Assembly (NCBI GenBank): GCA_003165595.1
Contig: PLWQ01000007.1
Coordinates: forward strand, 18,108-82,107
Reading direction: 5' to 3'
Origin: Fibrobacterota bacterium
GTDB taxonomy: Bacteria > Fibrobacterota > Chitinivibrionia > Chitinivibrionales > FEN-1185
Length of the DNA: 64,000 nucleotides
Part shown: positions 21,301 through 28,422 of the stretch, piece after piece
How the letters are laid out: each line of letters starts with the position of its first letter
How positions within the stretch are numbered: position 1 is the stretch's first letter
Notes under the pieces: generated by a model
Told to the model about the DNA's origin: nothing
The model's database searches: none
The model's input: only the letters and a program-made list of their open reading frames with translations
Translations under genes and position numbers: made by a program

Positions 21301-21981
21301 ACTGCCAAATTTTCTGGCAAGTACCCGTTCGCGGCAAGAGGAGAGGACGCGGCTTTCAGCGACGTCATGGACTTCTTCCGGCCGCAAACCGGAACGTTCT
21401 GGGGATTTTACGATCGCGTGCTCACGCCGTACCTTGTCAAGACTACCTCCGGATGGATGGTAAAGCCGGTGGGAAGCCTCACGCTCAATTTCAATCCGCA
21501 GCTTGCTCCTTCGCTGGTGAGCGCGGAACGGGTCCGCGACATTTTCTTCAAGCCCGACGGTACCGTGCGCCCCATGTCGATTACCATGACGCCGTCGGCT
21601 TCCAACAAGAACAGCGCGAAGCTCGAAGTAAACGGCCAGGCCTTTGACCTCGCGCCAGGCGGGCGCTCCGTCCTGGTTACCTGGCCGCTCGATGCCGCTC
21701 CGCTGGGCGCGTCGCTCAAGATACTCGTGAGCTCCGATTTTACTCAGGACATTTCCTTTAACGGGCCGTGGGGATTCCTCAGACTCATGCAGGCCGCGCA
21801 TGTCAACAAACTCAACGCGACAACCGTTAATGCGCGCTGGCAGGTGAATGTTCAGAACATGTACATGGTGGTCCAGGAGTACCGGGTCCAGGTGTCGGGA
21901 TCAGATCATCCGTTCGGCGATCCGGTCTTCTCGGAATTCAGTTGCCCAACGGAACTGTTTGTCGGGGAGGTGAAGAAGTAG
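18352..21981 (+). CDS. tssM: Type VI secretion protein TssM (IcmF)
   Basis: 1209 residues, full length for TssM. Two membrane helices (about 5-28 and 37-56) precede the cytoplasmic NTPase-like domain with Walker A GAEKSGKT (114-121). A third membrane helix (about 434-455) leads to the large periplasmic region, which ends in the beta-sandwich that binds TssJ (MSITMTPSASNK, RSVLVTWPLDAAPLG, WGFLRLMQAA). It bridges inner and outer membranes. Walker A is intact, so an active NTPase is possible. No tssJ, tssB/C, hcp, vgrG or clpV follows; the next gene on this strand is cspA. Confidence 0.94.
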   Translation: MKKLPVWIIVVWCVLALCGVLATVVGALVKLPSVLGWLPGVVLLAGDAVWIALKLTLGRPRKKTPNFFTGNQTVLARISRETNEAVNRYLGAVLRKGLMKKSALYERPWFLLCGAEKSGKTSLLRGAGLNFPLRYPSEKDGMVLDGAGQITWYFANEAVWIDTPGALMQDDGKDTWQALVTSLSHVRPERPVDGIALVVSAQEVLNADDRGIKELAATLRRRIDELIAAWGIEFPVYLVFNHSDKIPGFGEYFGDQLVRAQDQIFGATLSADQDKMLPRMAFAQEFTLLSKSLTDLRLDKLYKEKDESKRRMICRFVIHFEGIQEKLGAFVTELFKPSNYEGKPLFRGFYFTSCMEIASGESASAPEQRSDAGQTIVNHPLNPRRMLAPEAPQQKAEKKNEVHSVFVLPLFRELMVRGKELVTTTQKRNRREYVRHYLITAAVAAAACIVAGLMVWGQNTSRELLQTVKTDLSAVPAGDGGILSRYASLDAAGKAVARLQQYEDHGAPVLSWLFGFYQGRGALDRLKTAYFAKINNLLVVPSVKYLEYQLWEKVQGYGELAGQDYDNLYNVLKAYLSISETMTGRQKDIDTTFLRGVLLDAVKQSLLSSQNGQARLPQQIETILSDNMGVYLLYLKRQGISPIQENQRLVTLARTRLRRLPSAQALYESVINRLHQDAPSISLDQILSRKEEGILKADRTISVLYTQEGWEKFVSDAIGRASNDPFKLDWVIGLSSDQVPEETLDKKKLYADMVAAYLADFSSQWLGFLSSVKMEPYGDLGRSQRILQKLVAEKSELAVLLSTVSDYTLLKKESMADKAGGAVLDAASKVPGAQGIAKSVQKAEGEANKAEGALSSFSLGQKSPFDDLNATFDPLRSFSRSTGGALSGYEGFRDKIQTLAAKIATLETQGEDNAPSVFTGKDDDPLLNCWKFSQAALSNMPENLSASLKGILMMPVDYTAAAASAVLTRTLTARWHAEIVKPFTAKFSGKYPFAARGEDAAFSDVMDFFRPQTGTFWGFYDRVLTPYLVKTTSGWMVKPVGSLTLNFNPQLAPSLVSAERVRDIFFKPDGTVRPMSITMTPSASNKNSAKLEVNGQAFDLAPGGRSVLVTWPLDAAPLGASLKILVSSDFTQDISFNGPWGFLRLMQAAHVNKLNATTVNARWQVNVQNMYMVVQEYRVQVSGSDHPFGDPVFSEFSCPTELFVGEVKK

Positions 21982-22002
21982 GATTGAATCCCAAAGTTTG
22001 CC

Positions 22003-22078
22003 AACCCCGGAGGTTCGCTGTTGCGTCTACTCCTGTAGTGTTGTATGCAGTCGTAGTCGTGGTGCTGCGGGGTCCTTT
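22003..22078. repeat. Dispersed intergenic repeat A, copy 2 (short form)
   Basis: Right half of repeat A, directly behind tssM. From the AGGTTCGCTG box through GCGTCTACTCCTGTAGTG to GTGGTGCTGCGGGG it is almost identical to copies 1 and 3. The left half (CAGGCTGCTCAC, TACATCCGGT) is absent. It separates tssM from the convergent unknown gene. Confidence 0.8.
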
Positions 22079-22098
22079 AATCATGTACTGTAAGGCTC

Positions 22099-22557
22099 TT
22101 AGAGCACATGGCCCCTTGTCCTGGTATACTCCCGTATTATCCTCACGAAGCGGTAGATCGAGCTGATTGCCCGCGCAGAAATCCTCTGCCAATTTGGATT
22201 GACAACTGAGATTCCTGCTTTTGAAGTCTTCCGGATCTTCTTGGCAAGGTCCATGAGCACTTCAATCTGGTTCAGGTTGAGCGGGAACACAATGCGACCG
22301 GGGTCGCGTTCCACCGATCCGCCGTAAATCTCCGAGAGGTCGACGATTTCCTGGGTGAGCGGAATATTGCCCAAGAGCTCAAACACGAAATTCCCGCGGT
22401 TACCCACGGTTACGAACATGGTGCAGAACTGCGTGAGATCGTCGTTGTCGTCCATGTCGTCAATCTGAATCGCAAAGTCCTTTTTGACCGAACCGGTGAT
22501 AAAATCCTTTTCACCGAGATAGGATTCAGTCAGATATCGCCTGAGCCGTGCCGACAT
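22099..22557 (-). CDS. Uncharacterised protein
   Basis: 152 residues that I do not recognise. The N-terminal half is acidic (IQIDDMDDNDDLTQF) and looks mixed alpha/beta; the C-terminal half has amphipathic helices with many Arg/Lys (ARAISSIYRFVRIIREYTRT). There is no signal peptide or membrane span, so it is probably cytoplasmic. A purine-rich AAGGGAT box lies upstream of ATG 22557. It ends facing tssM across repeat A copy 2. Nothing in the sequence ties it to secretion, and its own promoter region is the 390-bp gap shared with cspA. Confidence 0.6.
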   Translation of the reverse strand: MSARLRRYLTESYLGEKDFITGSVKKDFAIQIDDMDDNDDLTQFCTMFVTVGNRGNFVFELLGNIPLTQEIVDLSEIYGGSVERDPGRIVFPLNLNQIEVLMDLAKKIRKTSKAGISVVNPNWQRISARAISSIYRFVRIIREYTRTRGHVL

Positions 22558-22741
22558 GAGAGTATATCCCTTAGACTACCTTGTGTCGCTTAGCGTTGAT
22601 CGCCGCAGACCCGCATCGCCAAAAAAGATACTTGGTTCGCCGCTTTAGTGCCAATAATTGTTTGGGTTGGCGGGCAGGCGCCCAATTCTTAAGGGTGCAA
22701 GGAGTTTTGAAACGGAGAGAGGTTCTCGAAAGATTGACATT

Positions 22742-22826
22742 CGTTTTGTGCTGCATGTGTAGGCGAGAGAGAGAAGCCTGCGTCGTTTTCTTAAAAAGAG
22801 ACCACGCCCTAGGGGCGTGGTTTTTT
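22742..22826 (+). ncRNA. Candidate structured RNA element B, copy 1
   Basis: About 80 nt that match the minus strand of 43018-43097 closely: TTTTGTGC, then AGAGA, GCCTGCG-CGTTTTC, AAAAGAGACCA and GGGGCGTGG in the same order. It ends in a strong hairpin with a T-run. A TTGACA box lies at 22734-22739 just upstream, without a good -10. I know no RNA family with this sequence. It could be a small RNA or a transcribed repeat. The rest of the 22558-22947 gap holds the cspA promoter and leader and no other clear gene. Confidence 0.45.
22801..22826 (+). terminator. Rho-independent terminator
   Basis: ACCACGCCC / GGGCGTGGT with a tiny loop, followed by TTTTTT at 22821-22826; an A-run on the left also makes it usable from the other strand. 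It ends whatever is transcribed rightward through 22.6-22.8 kb, just before the cspA promoter. Confidence 0.8.
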
Positions 22827-22851
22827 ACTTTGCTTTCAGATTCGTTTTTTC

Positions 22852-22880
22852 TTGACCCGAGCCTGTCGTACGAATAATAT
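22852..22880 (+). promoter_or_regulatory. Sigma-70 promoter of cspA
   Basis: TTGACC (22852-22857) and TAATAT (22875-22880) with exactly 17 bp between them, predicting a start near 22887 and a leader of about 60 nt before the cspA ATG. Confidence 0.75.
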
Positions 22881-22890
22881 TTACGTCCAT

Positions 22891-22918
22891 GGATATCAGT
22901 ACGATATCCAGTTTTTTT
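22891..22918 (+). promoter_or_regulatory. Hairpin plus T-run in the cspA leader
   Basis: A perfect 7-bp inverted repeat, GGATATC (22891-22897) and GATATCC (22903-22909), with a 5-nt loop and a run of seven T just after. In the predicted cspA leader this is either a weak attenuator or a temperature-sensitive fold, as cold-shock leaders often have. Confidence 0.5.
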
Positions 22919-22947
22919 ACAATTACTTTTAAGAAAGGCAGTTGTTT

Positions 22948-23154
22948 ATGGCGACAGGAGAAGTAAAGTGGTTCAACAGGTCCAAGGGATACGGTTTCAT
23001 CAAACCCGATGATGGTTCCAAAGACGTTTTCGTACATTTTTCCGCGATCGTCGGGGAAGGCGTAAAGGACCTCAAGGAAGGCGAAAAAGTCGAGTTCGAG
23101 ATCGTCGTGAATCAGAAGGGTCCGAATGCCAAGGACGTTAAGCCGATAGTTTGA
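22948..23154 (+). CDS. cspA: Cold-shock protein, CspA family
   Basis: 68 residues, the usual single OB-fold. Both RNA-binding motifs are intact: KGYGFIKP (RNP1) and DVFVHFSAI (RNP2), plus the N-terminal [11 protein letters not shown]. Such proteins melt RNA secondary structure and act as chaperones after cold shock or in normal growth. AAGAAAGG precedes ATG 22948. The gene is a stand-alone unit with its own promoter (22852-22880) and terminator (23200-23231). Family members are numerous per genome, so the paralogue name is only nominal. Confidence 0.95.
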   Translation: MATGEVKWFNRSKGYGFIKPDDGSKDVFVHFSAIVGEGVKDLKEGEKVEFEIVVNQKGPNAKDVKPIV

Positions 23155-23199
23155 TTGTGTGATTTCTCGTTTTTGACAAATAGATGGACTATCACGAAA

Positions 23200-23231
23200 T
23201 GCCGTACTTTCTTGAGTACGGCATTTTTTTT
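23200..23231 (+). terminator. Rho-independent terminator of cspA
   Basis: TGCCGTAC (23200-23207) and GTACGGCA (23216-23223) form an 8-bp perfect stem with an 8-nt loop, followed by a run of T, 45 bp after the cspA stop. Confidence 0.9.
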
Positions 23232-23348
23232 GCCTGTCCCTTGCCTCCGCGCTTACTTTGCGCATGAGCATTTCATATTTTTGTAGTGGTGCTTGCCGTA
23301 GCCGCCGCCCGGGCCAGGGTTTGTTCGAACACGAACCAAGTGGATGAC

Positions 23349-26024
23349 ATGCCGCAAATGCTCACCATCCCCTTCTGCCGGTGCACGCACAGAACGCCGT
23401 TTGTTCTGGCCGCGCTGCTTCTTTTCTTTCCCCGCTGCGCCTGGAGTGCCCGGGAGGCCGAGTATCTGCAAAAGCAATTTACGGAAATCGATTCGGCGCT
23501 GTCCCGCATCCCCGGCCTTCCCGAAGCCCGCATGAAGGAAGTTGAGCCTGTCAACGGGTTGTTCCGGAAACTGCTTGCCCGGTATCCGGAGGTCGCGTCG
23601 ATTGTGCGCACAAACTCCAAAGGCGTGGTAGTCAACGACGTGGAACGGCAGGGCAAGGCTGATGCGTTGCATTCGAATTGTTCCGACAGCGCCTGGTATG
23701 CCGTTCCGAAGAAAACGAGCGCGCCGTGGTACGGGCCGCTTGTCAAGGAGAACAGGCGGCCGTATCTTGCCTGGAGCAGACCGCTTTCGGTTCGAATGCC
23801 CATAGGCAGTGAACGGTTCGGGGGCGTCGTAACGTTCAAGATCGACATGTTCGCCTGTTTCAAGGATTTCGCGGCCCATGCCAACGGTCCTTTCGAGATA
23901 TTGCTCAACAAGAAGAGTTTCTACTACCTTTCTTGGACCGATAACATTCCGTTTGAAGAAAGTGACGTTACTCTTCCCGGCAAAATCGTGCTTGGACTTC
24001 GCATGCCCAAAGCTGCCGCTGCCGAGGCGCGGCGGCAGCAGCCGGCCTCTCAACGGCAGCCGTTGGAAGAAGCGGGTGCGGCGGAGCCTCGTCGCGAATC
24101 GCGTGAAGCCGGCATGAAGCAAGACGAGGCCGATGTGTCCGTAAAGGCCGAAGACAGTGTTTCGTTGCCGATGGGAGAACCCCGAACGGCGCGGACAATG
24201 GCTCACGCAAACCTGTGGCTGCTGTTTGCCGGCGCAGCCCTTTTGCTTACACTCATTTTCGGTGCGGCGCTTCTCGTCGGCCGAGCCAGGCGGCGCATCG
24301 CGCAGGCTGCCGACGAAACGGGACCGGCAGCGGCAGCAGCGCCGGACAGCATCGACATCGACGTGCCGGTTATCGAGACTGCATTTTCCAGCACGGGGGA
24401 AGCGTACAAAAAAATTCCCGAATTTACGACCGGTACCTCCGGCGCGCGTGTGCCCGACGTCGAGGTAGTTTCTCCTTCGCAAACCGACCGGGAGGCGGTT
24501 CAGGATACGGTCGATCGCCTTCCTGATCTCGAAAAGGCGGAGGTGCCCGGGATTTCCGATACAGACCGCGAGCGCATCAGGAACGAAGAACGGAAGCGTG
24601 CCGAAGACGAGTATGCGGAGAAGATTCGGCATGATGTTCTCGAAGACCTGACCAGGACGATTTCTGCCGAAATCCGGCAGGAGGTCCAGGACCAAACCGC
24701 CGCGGTAGTCAAGGAAGAACTCAAGGAAGAAATCAGGAAGAACCTTACCGACGACGAAAAACAGGAGCTTGCGCGCCAGGTCCGGGACGAACTTGCTGAT
24801 GAAATAAGGGCGGCGCTTGAATCGGAGCTGCGGGAAACTCTCGCCGGTGAAGTTCGCGCGGAGCTTTCGGCGCAGGTCCGCGCGCAGGTTGAAGAGACGG
24901 AACGCGAGGAAATTTGCAAAAAGGAACTTGAGTCGCTCACCTCGATAGTGCGTCAGCAGCTCATCGAAAAGGAGATGCCGGCACTCATCGAGGCGCACCG
25001 CACGCGCCTTTCCGACGAAATTCGCGAGAAGGTCACTCAGTCGCTTTCGGCGAAATACGAGGAGGAGGCGACCGCGGCGCTCCGAGAGGAGCTGTCGCAG
25101 AAGGTAAGGCTTGAAGAAACGGAGCGTATTTTGCGTGAGGAATCCGAACTTCTCCGCGAATCGTTGCGTGAAACACTGGTGGCGGATGAGGCGCCGGGCC
25201 TTGCCGTAAAGATCCGGGAGACCCTTGCGCAGGAAATGCGCGCGAAGATAGAGGCCAGCGAACGGGACGTTATTCGCGATGCCATGGTAGCCGAAATGAA
25301 GGCAAGCGTCAGGGAAGAGCTGCTCACCACCGAGCACGACAGCATCCGCGCCGAGCAGCTCGAAAAGCTGGAACGCGAGCTGTACAGCGAGCTTCTGGTT
25401 CTCGAAAAAGACAAAATACGCGCTACCCTCCTTGACAAGATCACGATCGAAGAGCGCGATCGCGTTGAGAAGCAGGAGCGCGGGTCGATAATCGAGGCGG
25501 AGCGGAATCGGCTGCTTGCAAGGGAGGTGCATGCCATCCGGGAGCAGGTGAGGCAGAAGGTCCTTTCCGAGGAAATGCAGGCCATTCGCGAGTCGGTGAA
25601 ATCGGAGATCTATTCCGAAACGGTAGCCGCAATCAGAAGCGGGCTCGAGGAAAAGTACAAATCCGCGGTCCAGGAAAAGCTTGCCGGGATGAAGGAAGGG
25701 CTGGGGAAAAAGGTTCGAACCGACCTGCGGGTCGGGCTCCAGGAGGAGTATCGGGGGCTCATGGACAACGTGGAACAACTTTCCGCGTTTCTTGCAAACA
25801 GCGACGCGCTCCAATCCCTGGGCCAGACGGTGACGCTCTTGTCGGAGGAGAAGAAGAAGTACAAGTACCTCAATCTCAACACTGCGCAAACCGAAAGCCT
25901 TCTGGACTACCTGAAGCGCATCCACGCACGCTTCAATATTTACCTCGACACTCTTGACAAGAGCGTGCGAGAACTGATGCTGAAGCTGGGCAGCGTCAAA
26001 AACAGACTTGACAACGAGGTGTAA
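23349..26024 (+). CDS. Cache-like sensor with a very long charged helix
   Basis: About 891 residues. A signal peptide or first helix (about 10-32) leads to a periplasmic domain (about 40-230) that looks like a single Cache/PDC sensor: VRTNSKGVVVNDVER, WYAVPKKTSAPWYGPL, GGVVTFKIDMFACFKDF. A membrane helix follows at about 288-311. Residues about 400-830 are almost only Glu, Arg, Lys, Ala, Leu and Gln in degenerate repeats (AEIRQEV, DELADEIRAAL, REEL), predicting a very long coiled coil or single helix in the cytoplasm. The end (YLNLNTAQTESLLDYLKRIH) is a less repetitive helical cap. No kinase, GGDEF or MCP tip is present. The start is uncertain (23286, 23349 or 23358). A long antisense frame here is a by-product of composition. 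Confidence 0.7.
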   Translation: MPQMLTIPFCRCTHRTPFVLAALLLFFPRCAWSAREAEYLQKQFTEIDSALSRIPGLPEARMKEVEPVNGLFRKLLARYPEVASIVRTNSKGVVVNDVERQGKADALHSNCSDSAWYAVPKKTSAPWYGPLVKENRRPYLAWSRPLSVRMPIGSERFGGVVTFKIDMFACFKDFAAHANGPFEILLNKKSFYYLSWTDNIPFEESDVTLPGKIVLGLRMPKAAAAEARRQQPASQRQPLEEAGAAEPRRESREAGMKQDEADVSVKAEDSVSLPMGEPRTARTMAHANLWLLFAGAALLLTLIFGAALLVGRARRRIAQAADETGPAAAAAPDSIDIDVPVIETAFSSTGEAYKKIPEFTTGTSGARVPDVEVVSPSQTDREAVQDTVDRLPDLEKAEVPGISDTDRERIRNEERKRAEDEYAEKIRHDVLEDLTRTISAEIRQEVQDQTAAVVKEELKEEIRKNLTDDEKQELARQVRDELADEIRAALESELRETLAGEVRAELSAQVRAQVEETEREEICKKELESLTSIVRQQLIEKEMPALIEAHRTRLSDEIREKVTQSLSAKYEEEATAALREELSQKVRLEETERILREESELLRESLRETLVADEAPGLAVKIRETLAQEMRAKIEASERDVIRDAMVAEMKASVREELLTTEHDSIRAEQLEKLERELYSELLVLEKDKIRATLLDKITIEERDRVEKQERGSIIEAERNRLLAREVHAIREQVRQKVLSEEMQAIRESVKSEIYSETVAAIRSGLEEKYKSAVQEKLAGMKEGLGKKVRTDLRVGLQEEYRGLMDNVEQLSAFLANSDALQSLGQTVTLLSEEKKKYKYLNLNTAQTESLLDYLKRIHARFNIYLDTLDKSVRELMLKLGSVKNRLDNEV

Positions 26025-26027
26025 CCC

Positions 26028-26564
26028 GTGAACGTTCTCCCCGGGAGGCGAAAGTCTCCATCGGAATCCTCGCCGCACTGTGCCGCGGCCATAGGCCAGG
26101 ACTCCCATGCGTTTGAGCCGCGGAACTCCCCTAAGCCGCTCGTTGTGGCGGGGGTAGCGATTCCGGACAGTCCGGGGCTGGCCGGCAACAGCGATGCCGA
26201 CGTGGTCCTGCACGCAATTACCAACGCGGTGTCGGGGATTTCCGGAGTCAATATTCTGGGCGCGGTCGCCGACAAACTGTGTCGCGACCGCGGTATCCGC
26301 GACAGCCGCGTCTATCTTGCCAAGGCCCTCGAAACCCTCCGGCAGTGGCGGCTAACCCACGTGTCGGTCTCGATCGAGGCGAAGCGGCCCCAATTCGCGC
26401 CTCATATTCCGGCCATGCGCGCCTCCATCGCGCGTCTCTGCTCACTGTCGATTGACGAGGTGGGAATCACGGCGACAACCGGGGAGGGGCTCACATCGTT
26501 TGGAAAAGGGCTGGGAATTCAGGCGCTAGCAGTGGTGACGGCGCACCGCAAACGGCGGCGCTAG
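26028..26564 (+). CDS. Divergent IspF-like protein
   Basis: 178 residues recognisable as MECDP synthase (IspF, MEP isoprenoid pathway). The metal-site IGQDSHAF (Asp25, His27), NSDADVVLHA (His62), the APHIPAMR segment and the nucleotide-binding ATTGEGLTSFGKGLGI are all present. However, the loop that in known IspF reads GDIG...FPDTD is replaced by NILGAVADKLCRD without change of length, and the usual AHSDGD begins with Asn. Several active-site acids are therefore missing, so it is a divergent enzyme or a pseudoenzyme. GTG 26028 lies 3 bp after the previous stop with GAGG upstream, so it is likely co-translated with the Cache protein. Its stop overlaps the convergent STAS gene. Confidence 0.72.
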   Translation: MNVLPGRRKSPSESSPHCAAAIGQDSHAFEPRNSPKPLVVAGVAIPDSPGLAGNSDADVVLHAITNAVSGISGVNILGAVADKLCRDRGIRDSRVYLAKALETLRQWRLTHVSVSIEAKRPQFAPHIPAMRASIARLCSLSIDEVGITATTGEGLTSFGKGLGIQALAVVTAHRKRRR

Positions 26565-27742
26565 GCGCGGCCGGCCGCTTGCGGAATCAAGGGCGGGGTC
26601 GAGACGTCCTTGCGGGCGAGCCTCTTTGCCTGCGCGAACCAGAAGTGCGGGCTTGCCGTGGAATCAGCCTTGTCCTCGCAAAGCGGCTTTATGAATGCCG
26701 AGAAACCTTCAAACAGTTCCTTTGCTTCCCTTTCTCTACCCGTCGTTGCTGCAATCGCGAGCAGGATATAGTAGGTCTTTGCGACGGAAGAACAGCGGAA
26801 TGGGCGCACGTCGGCGAGCACCTGCGACAGCCATGTTCTTGTGTTGTCAATGTGCTTGTCCCGCTTATCCTCAGGGGCATATTTTACAGCCGCATAGTTG
26901 ATGAATCCCATGAGGAACGGCGCATCCGCCTGGCGCGCCGTGGCAAGCGCACGCGTACACGTTTCGGCCAATAGGTAAAGGTGGTAGCAGCCGATCCTTT
27001 GCCGGGGGTAATCGAAGAGTTCTTTCCCATAAATCGTGCATGATTCCATCAATTTTTTCCTCGTCTTCATCTGCTTGGACAGCTGGTGCGCCACCTCCTG
27101 CGCCATGGTTGATTGCGGGCCCGTTCCATCCGGACGTCGGGCGTTGAAATGCGAGAAATCTATGGAGCACATTAAACAGCCGGAGCACACCACGGGCAAC
27201 AGTCCGAAAACGTCCACCTGCGTCCCTGTGCCGCGAGTGCGGCTCACGGGGAAGGGGTCGTCGCCGTCCCACGCCCACAGGTAATCGCTTTCGTCAATAA
27301 GATAGCCGTGAACGTCGGTGGAACCGCATATCGGGCACGAACACGAAAGGCGCGCCAGCCCGCTGTCGGGCGACGTGCATGCAGCGTAGGCATGCCGCAG
27401 CCTGCCGGAAATTTCCCGCTCCAGGTCCGGTTCACAGGCGTACACGGCGAACACCGAGCTGAGTTTGACGTCGTCAAGAACCTTTGCCACCGCGGGCGAA
27501 GGTGAAAGCAGGCAGAGCCGTTTTCCGGCAAGTTCGAGCCGTTTGTGCAGGTTGATAAACATGCGGATAGTGCTTGAATCGATGAAATCTACCGCCGAAA
27601 GGTCGAGGACGAGGTCCCTGTCCGGGCAGGTCTGGATATACTTGGACAATTGAGGAGATATCTGCGGCAACACACTCACTTTCATGTCGCCCCTGCAGGA
27701 AAAGATATCGTATTCCCCTCTGGAAATAAGAAGAAGACTCAT
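26561..27742 (-). CDS. STAS domain protein with zinc-ribbon and helical C-terminus
   Basis: 393 residues. The first about 105 form a STAS domain (LVLDLSAVDFIDSSTIRMF, with the Ser pair at 56-57 where anti-sigma antagonists are phosphorylated). Then comes CSCPICGSTD and, 50 residues later, CSGCLMC, giving four cysteines fit for zinc, as in DUF2225 proteins. The rest (about 210-385) is helical and TPR-like (TYYILLAIAATTGREREAKELF). GAGG sits before ATG 27742. STAS proteins act in partner-switching control of sigma factors, but no anti-sigma kinase is adjacent. It ends overlapping the ispF-like gene by three bases. The fusion is uncommon as far as I know. Confidence 0.7.
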   Translation of the reverse strand: MSLLLISRGEYDIFSCRGDMKVSVLPQISPQLSKYIQTCPDRDLVLDLSAVDFIDSSTIRMFINLHKRLELAGKRLCLLSPSPAVAKVLDDVKLSSVFAVYACEPDLEREISGRLRHAYAACTSPDSGLARLSCSCPICGSTDVHGYLIDESDYLWAWDGDDPFPVSRTRGTGTQVDVFGLLPVVCSGCLMCSIDFSHFNARRPDGTGPQSTMAQEVAHQLSKQMKTRKKLMESCTIYGKELFDYPRQRIGCYHLYLLAETCTRALATARQADAPFLMGFINYAAVKYAPEDKRDKHIDNTRTWLSQVLADVRPFRCSSVAKTYYILLAIAATTGREREAKELFEGFSAFIKPLCEDKADSTASPHFWFAQAKRLARKDVSTPPLIPQAAGRA

Positions 27743-27866
27743 GGAACCCGCCTCAGATTGACGAACGTCACACCGGTGCCCTGCCGACCGCGCAGCATAA
27801 TGGCGCACCCGTACTTTTTATCATACTATCATTGAATTGCAAAAGTCAAATGGAGAACGAGGATGG

Positions 27867-28400
27867 CTACCGGCGCGGATAAAACAGAGCCACGAGCTTC
27901 CGGTAGGGAAACGACCGGCGGTAATCGGCCAGCAGATTGTCGATGTAGTGCAGCTGGCTCTTGGGCTTGCTGGCGGCCTTGTAGACGCCGGCGGCGCTCA
28001 TCGTGTTGGTGTAGGTGTCGACGCCCACCCGGTGGTGGAGTTCTATGCGGACGGGCATGGTGAGGGTGTCCTTTGCAAAGGAATACGGCCTGATGATACA
28101 CTGCACGCGGACGGTTGCCGCTGCCGAATCGTCGACCACTTCGAAGTATCCGTATTTTTCGCACCGTCTAAACTCCGCGACAAGCGCATCGTGGAGTTCG
28201 CGAAAATGGACGAGGAGCAGGCTTCGGGTCGCGCTGTCCTTAGGCCAGCCGCTGAGGGTCTGCAAAGAAGAAGAATCGACTAGCGGGCTCAGCAGCACTT
28301 TTTCGTTAGCCAGAGACACCATGGCCGCAGTGCCCGTTTTTGCATGAACCGTGCACGCTCCCAGAGCGATTGCGGCTATCGAAAACCACATGCGCAGCAT
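27867..28400 (-). CDS. Small secreted or lipoprotein of unknown function
   Basis: 177 residues starting with a signal peptide (FSIAAIALGACTVHA). The LGAC sequence could be a lipobox, or cleavage may follow HA. The mature part has alternating beta and alpha patterns (FEVVDDSAAATVRVQCIIRPY, MPVRIELHHRVGVDTY) and no motif I recognise. AAGGAG precedes ATG 28400, excluding the longer frame to 28436. It begins 22 bp after the metalloprotease stop on the same strand, so the two are probably one operon. A periplasmic or outer-membrane-bound location is expected. Confidence 0.65.
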   Translation of the reverse strand: MLRMWFSIAAIALGACTVHAKTGTAAMVSLANEKVLLSPLVDSSSLQTLSGWPKDSATRSLLLVHFRELHDALVAEFRRCEKYGYFEVVDDSAAATVRVQCIIRPYSFAKDTLTMPVRIELHHRVGVDTYTNTMSAAGVYKAASKPKSQLHYIDNLLADYRRSFPYRKLVALFYPRR

Positions 28401-28422
28401 GCTTTTTCTCCTTTGCTCCGCG

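Noticed and set aside
22581..22877. Possible 98-residue gene before cspA
   Set aside because: It runs through a rho-independent terminator and the cspA promoter, has no good ribosome site, and its similarity to a frame near 43.0 kb is explained by the shared RNA-like element.
23253..26213. 986-residue open frame on the minus strand
   Set aside because: It lies wholly antisense to the Cache/long-helix gene. Its Arg/Leu/Phe-rich translation has no motif, and such mirror frames are expected opposite Glu/Lys/Arg-rich GC-rich coding DNA.
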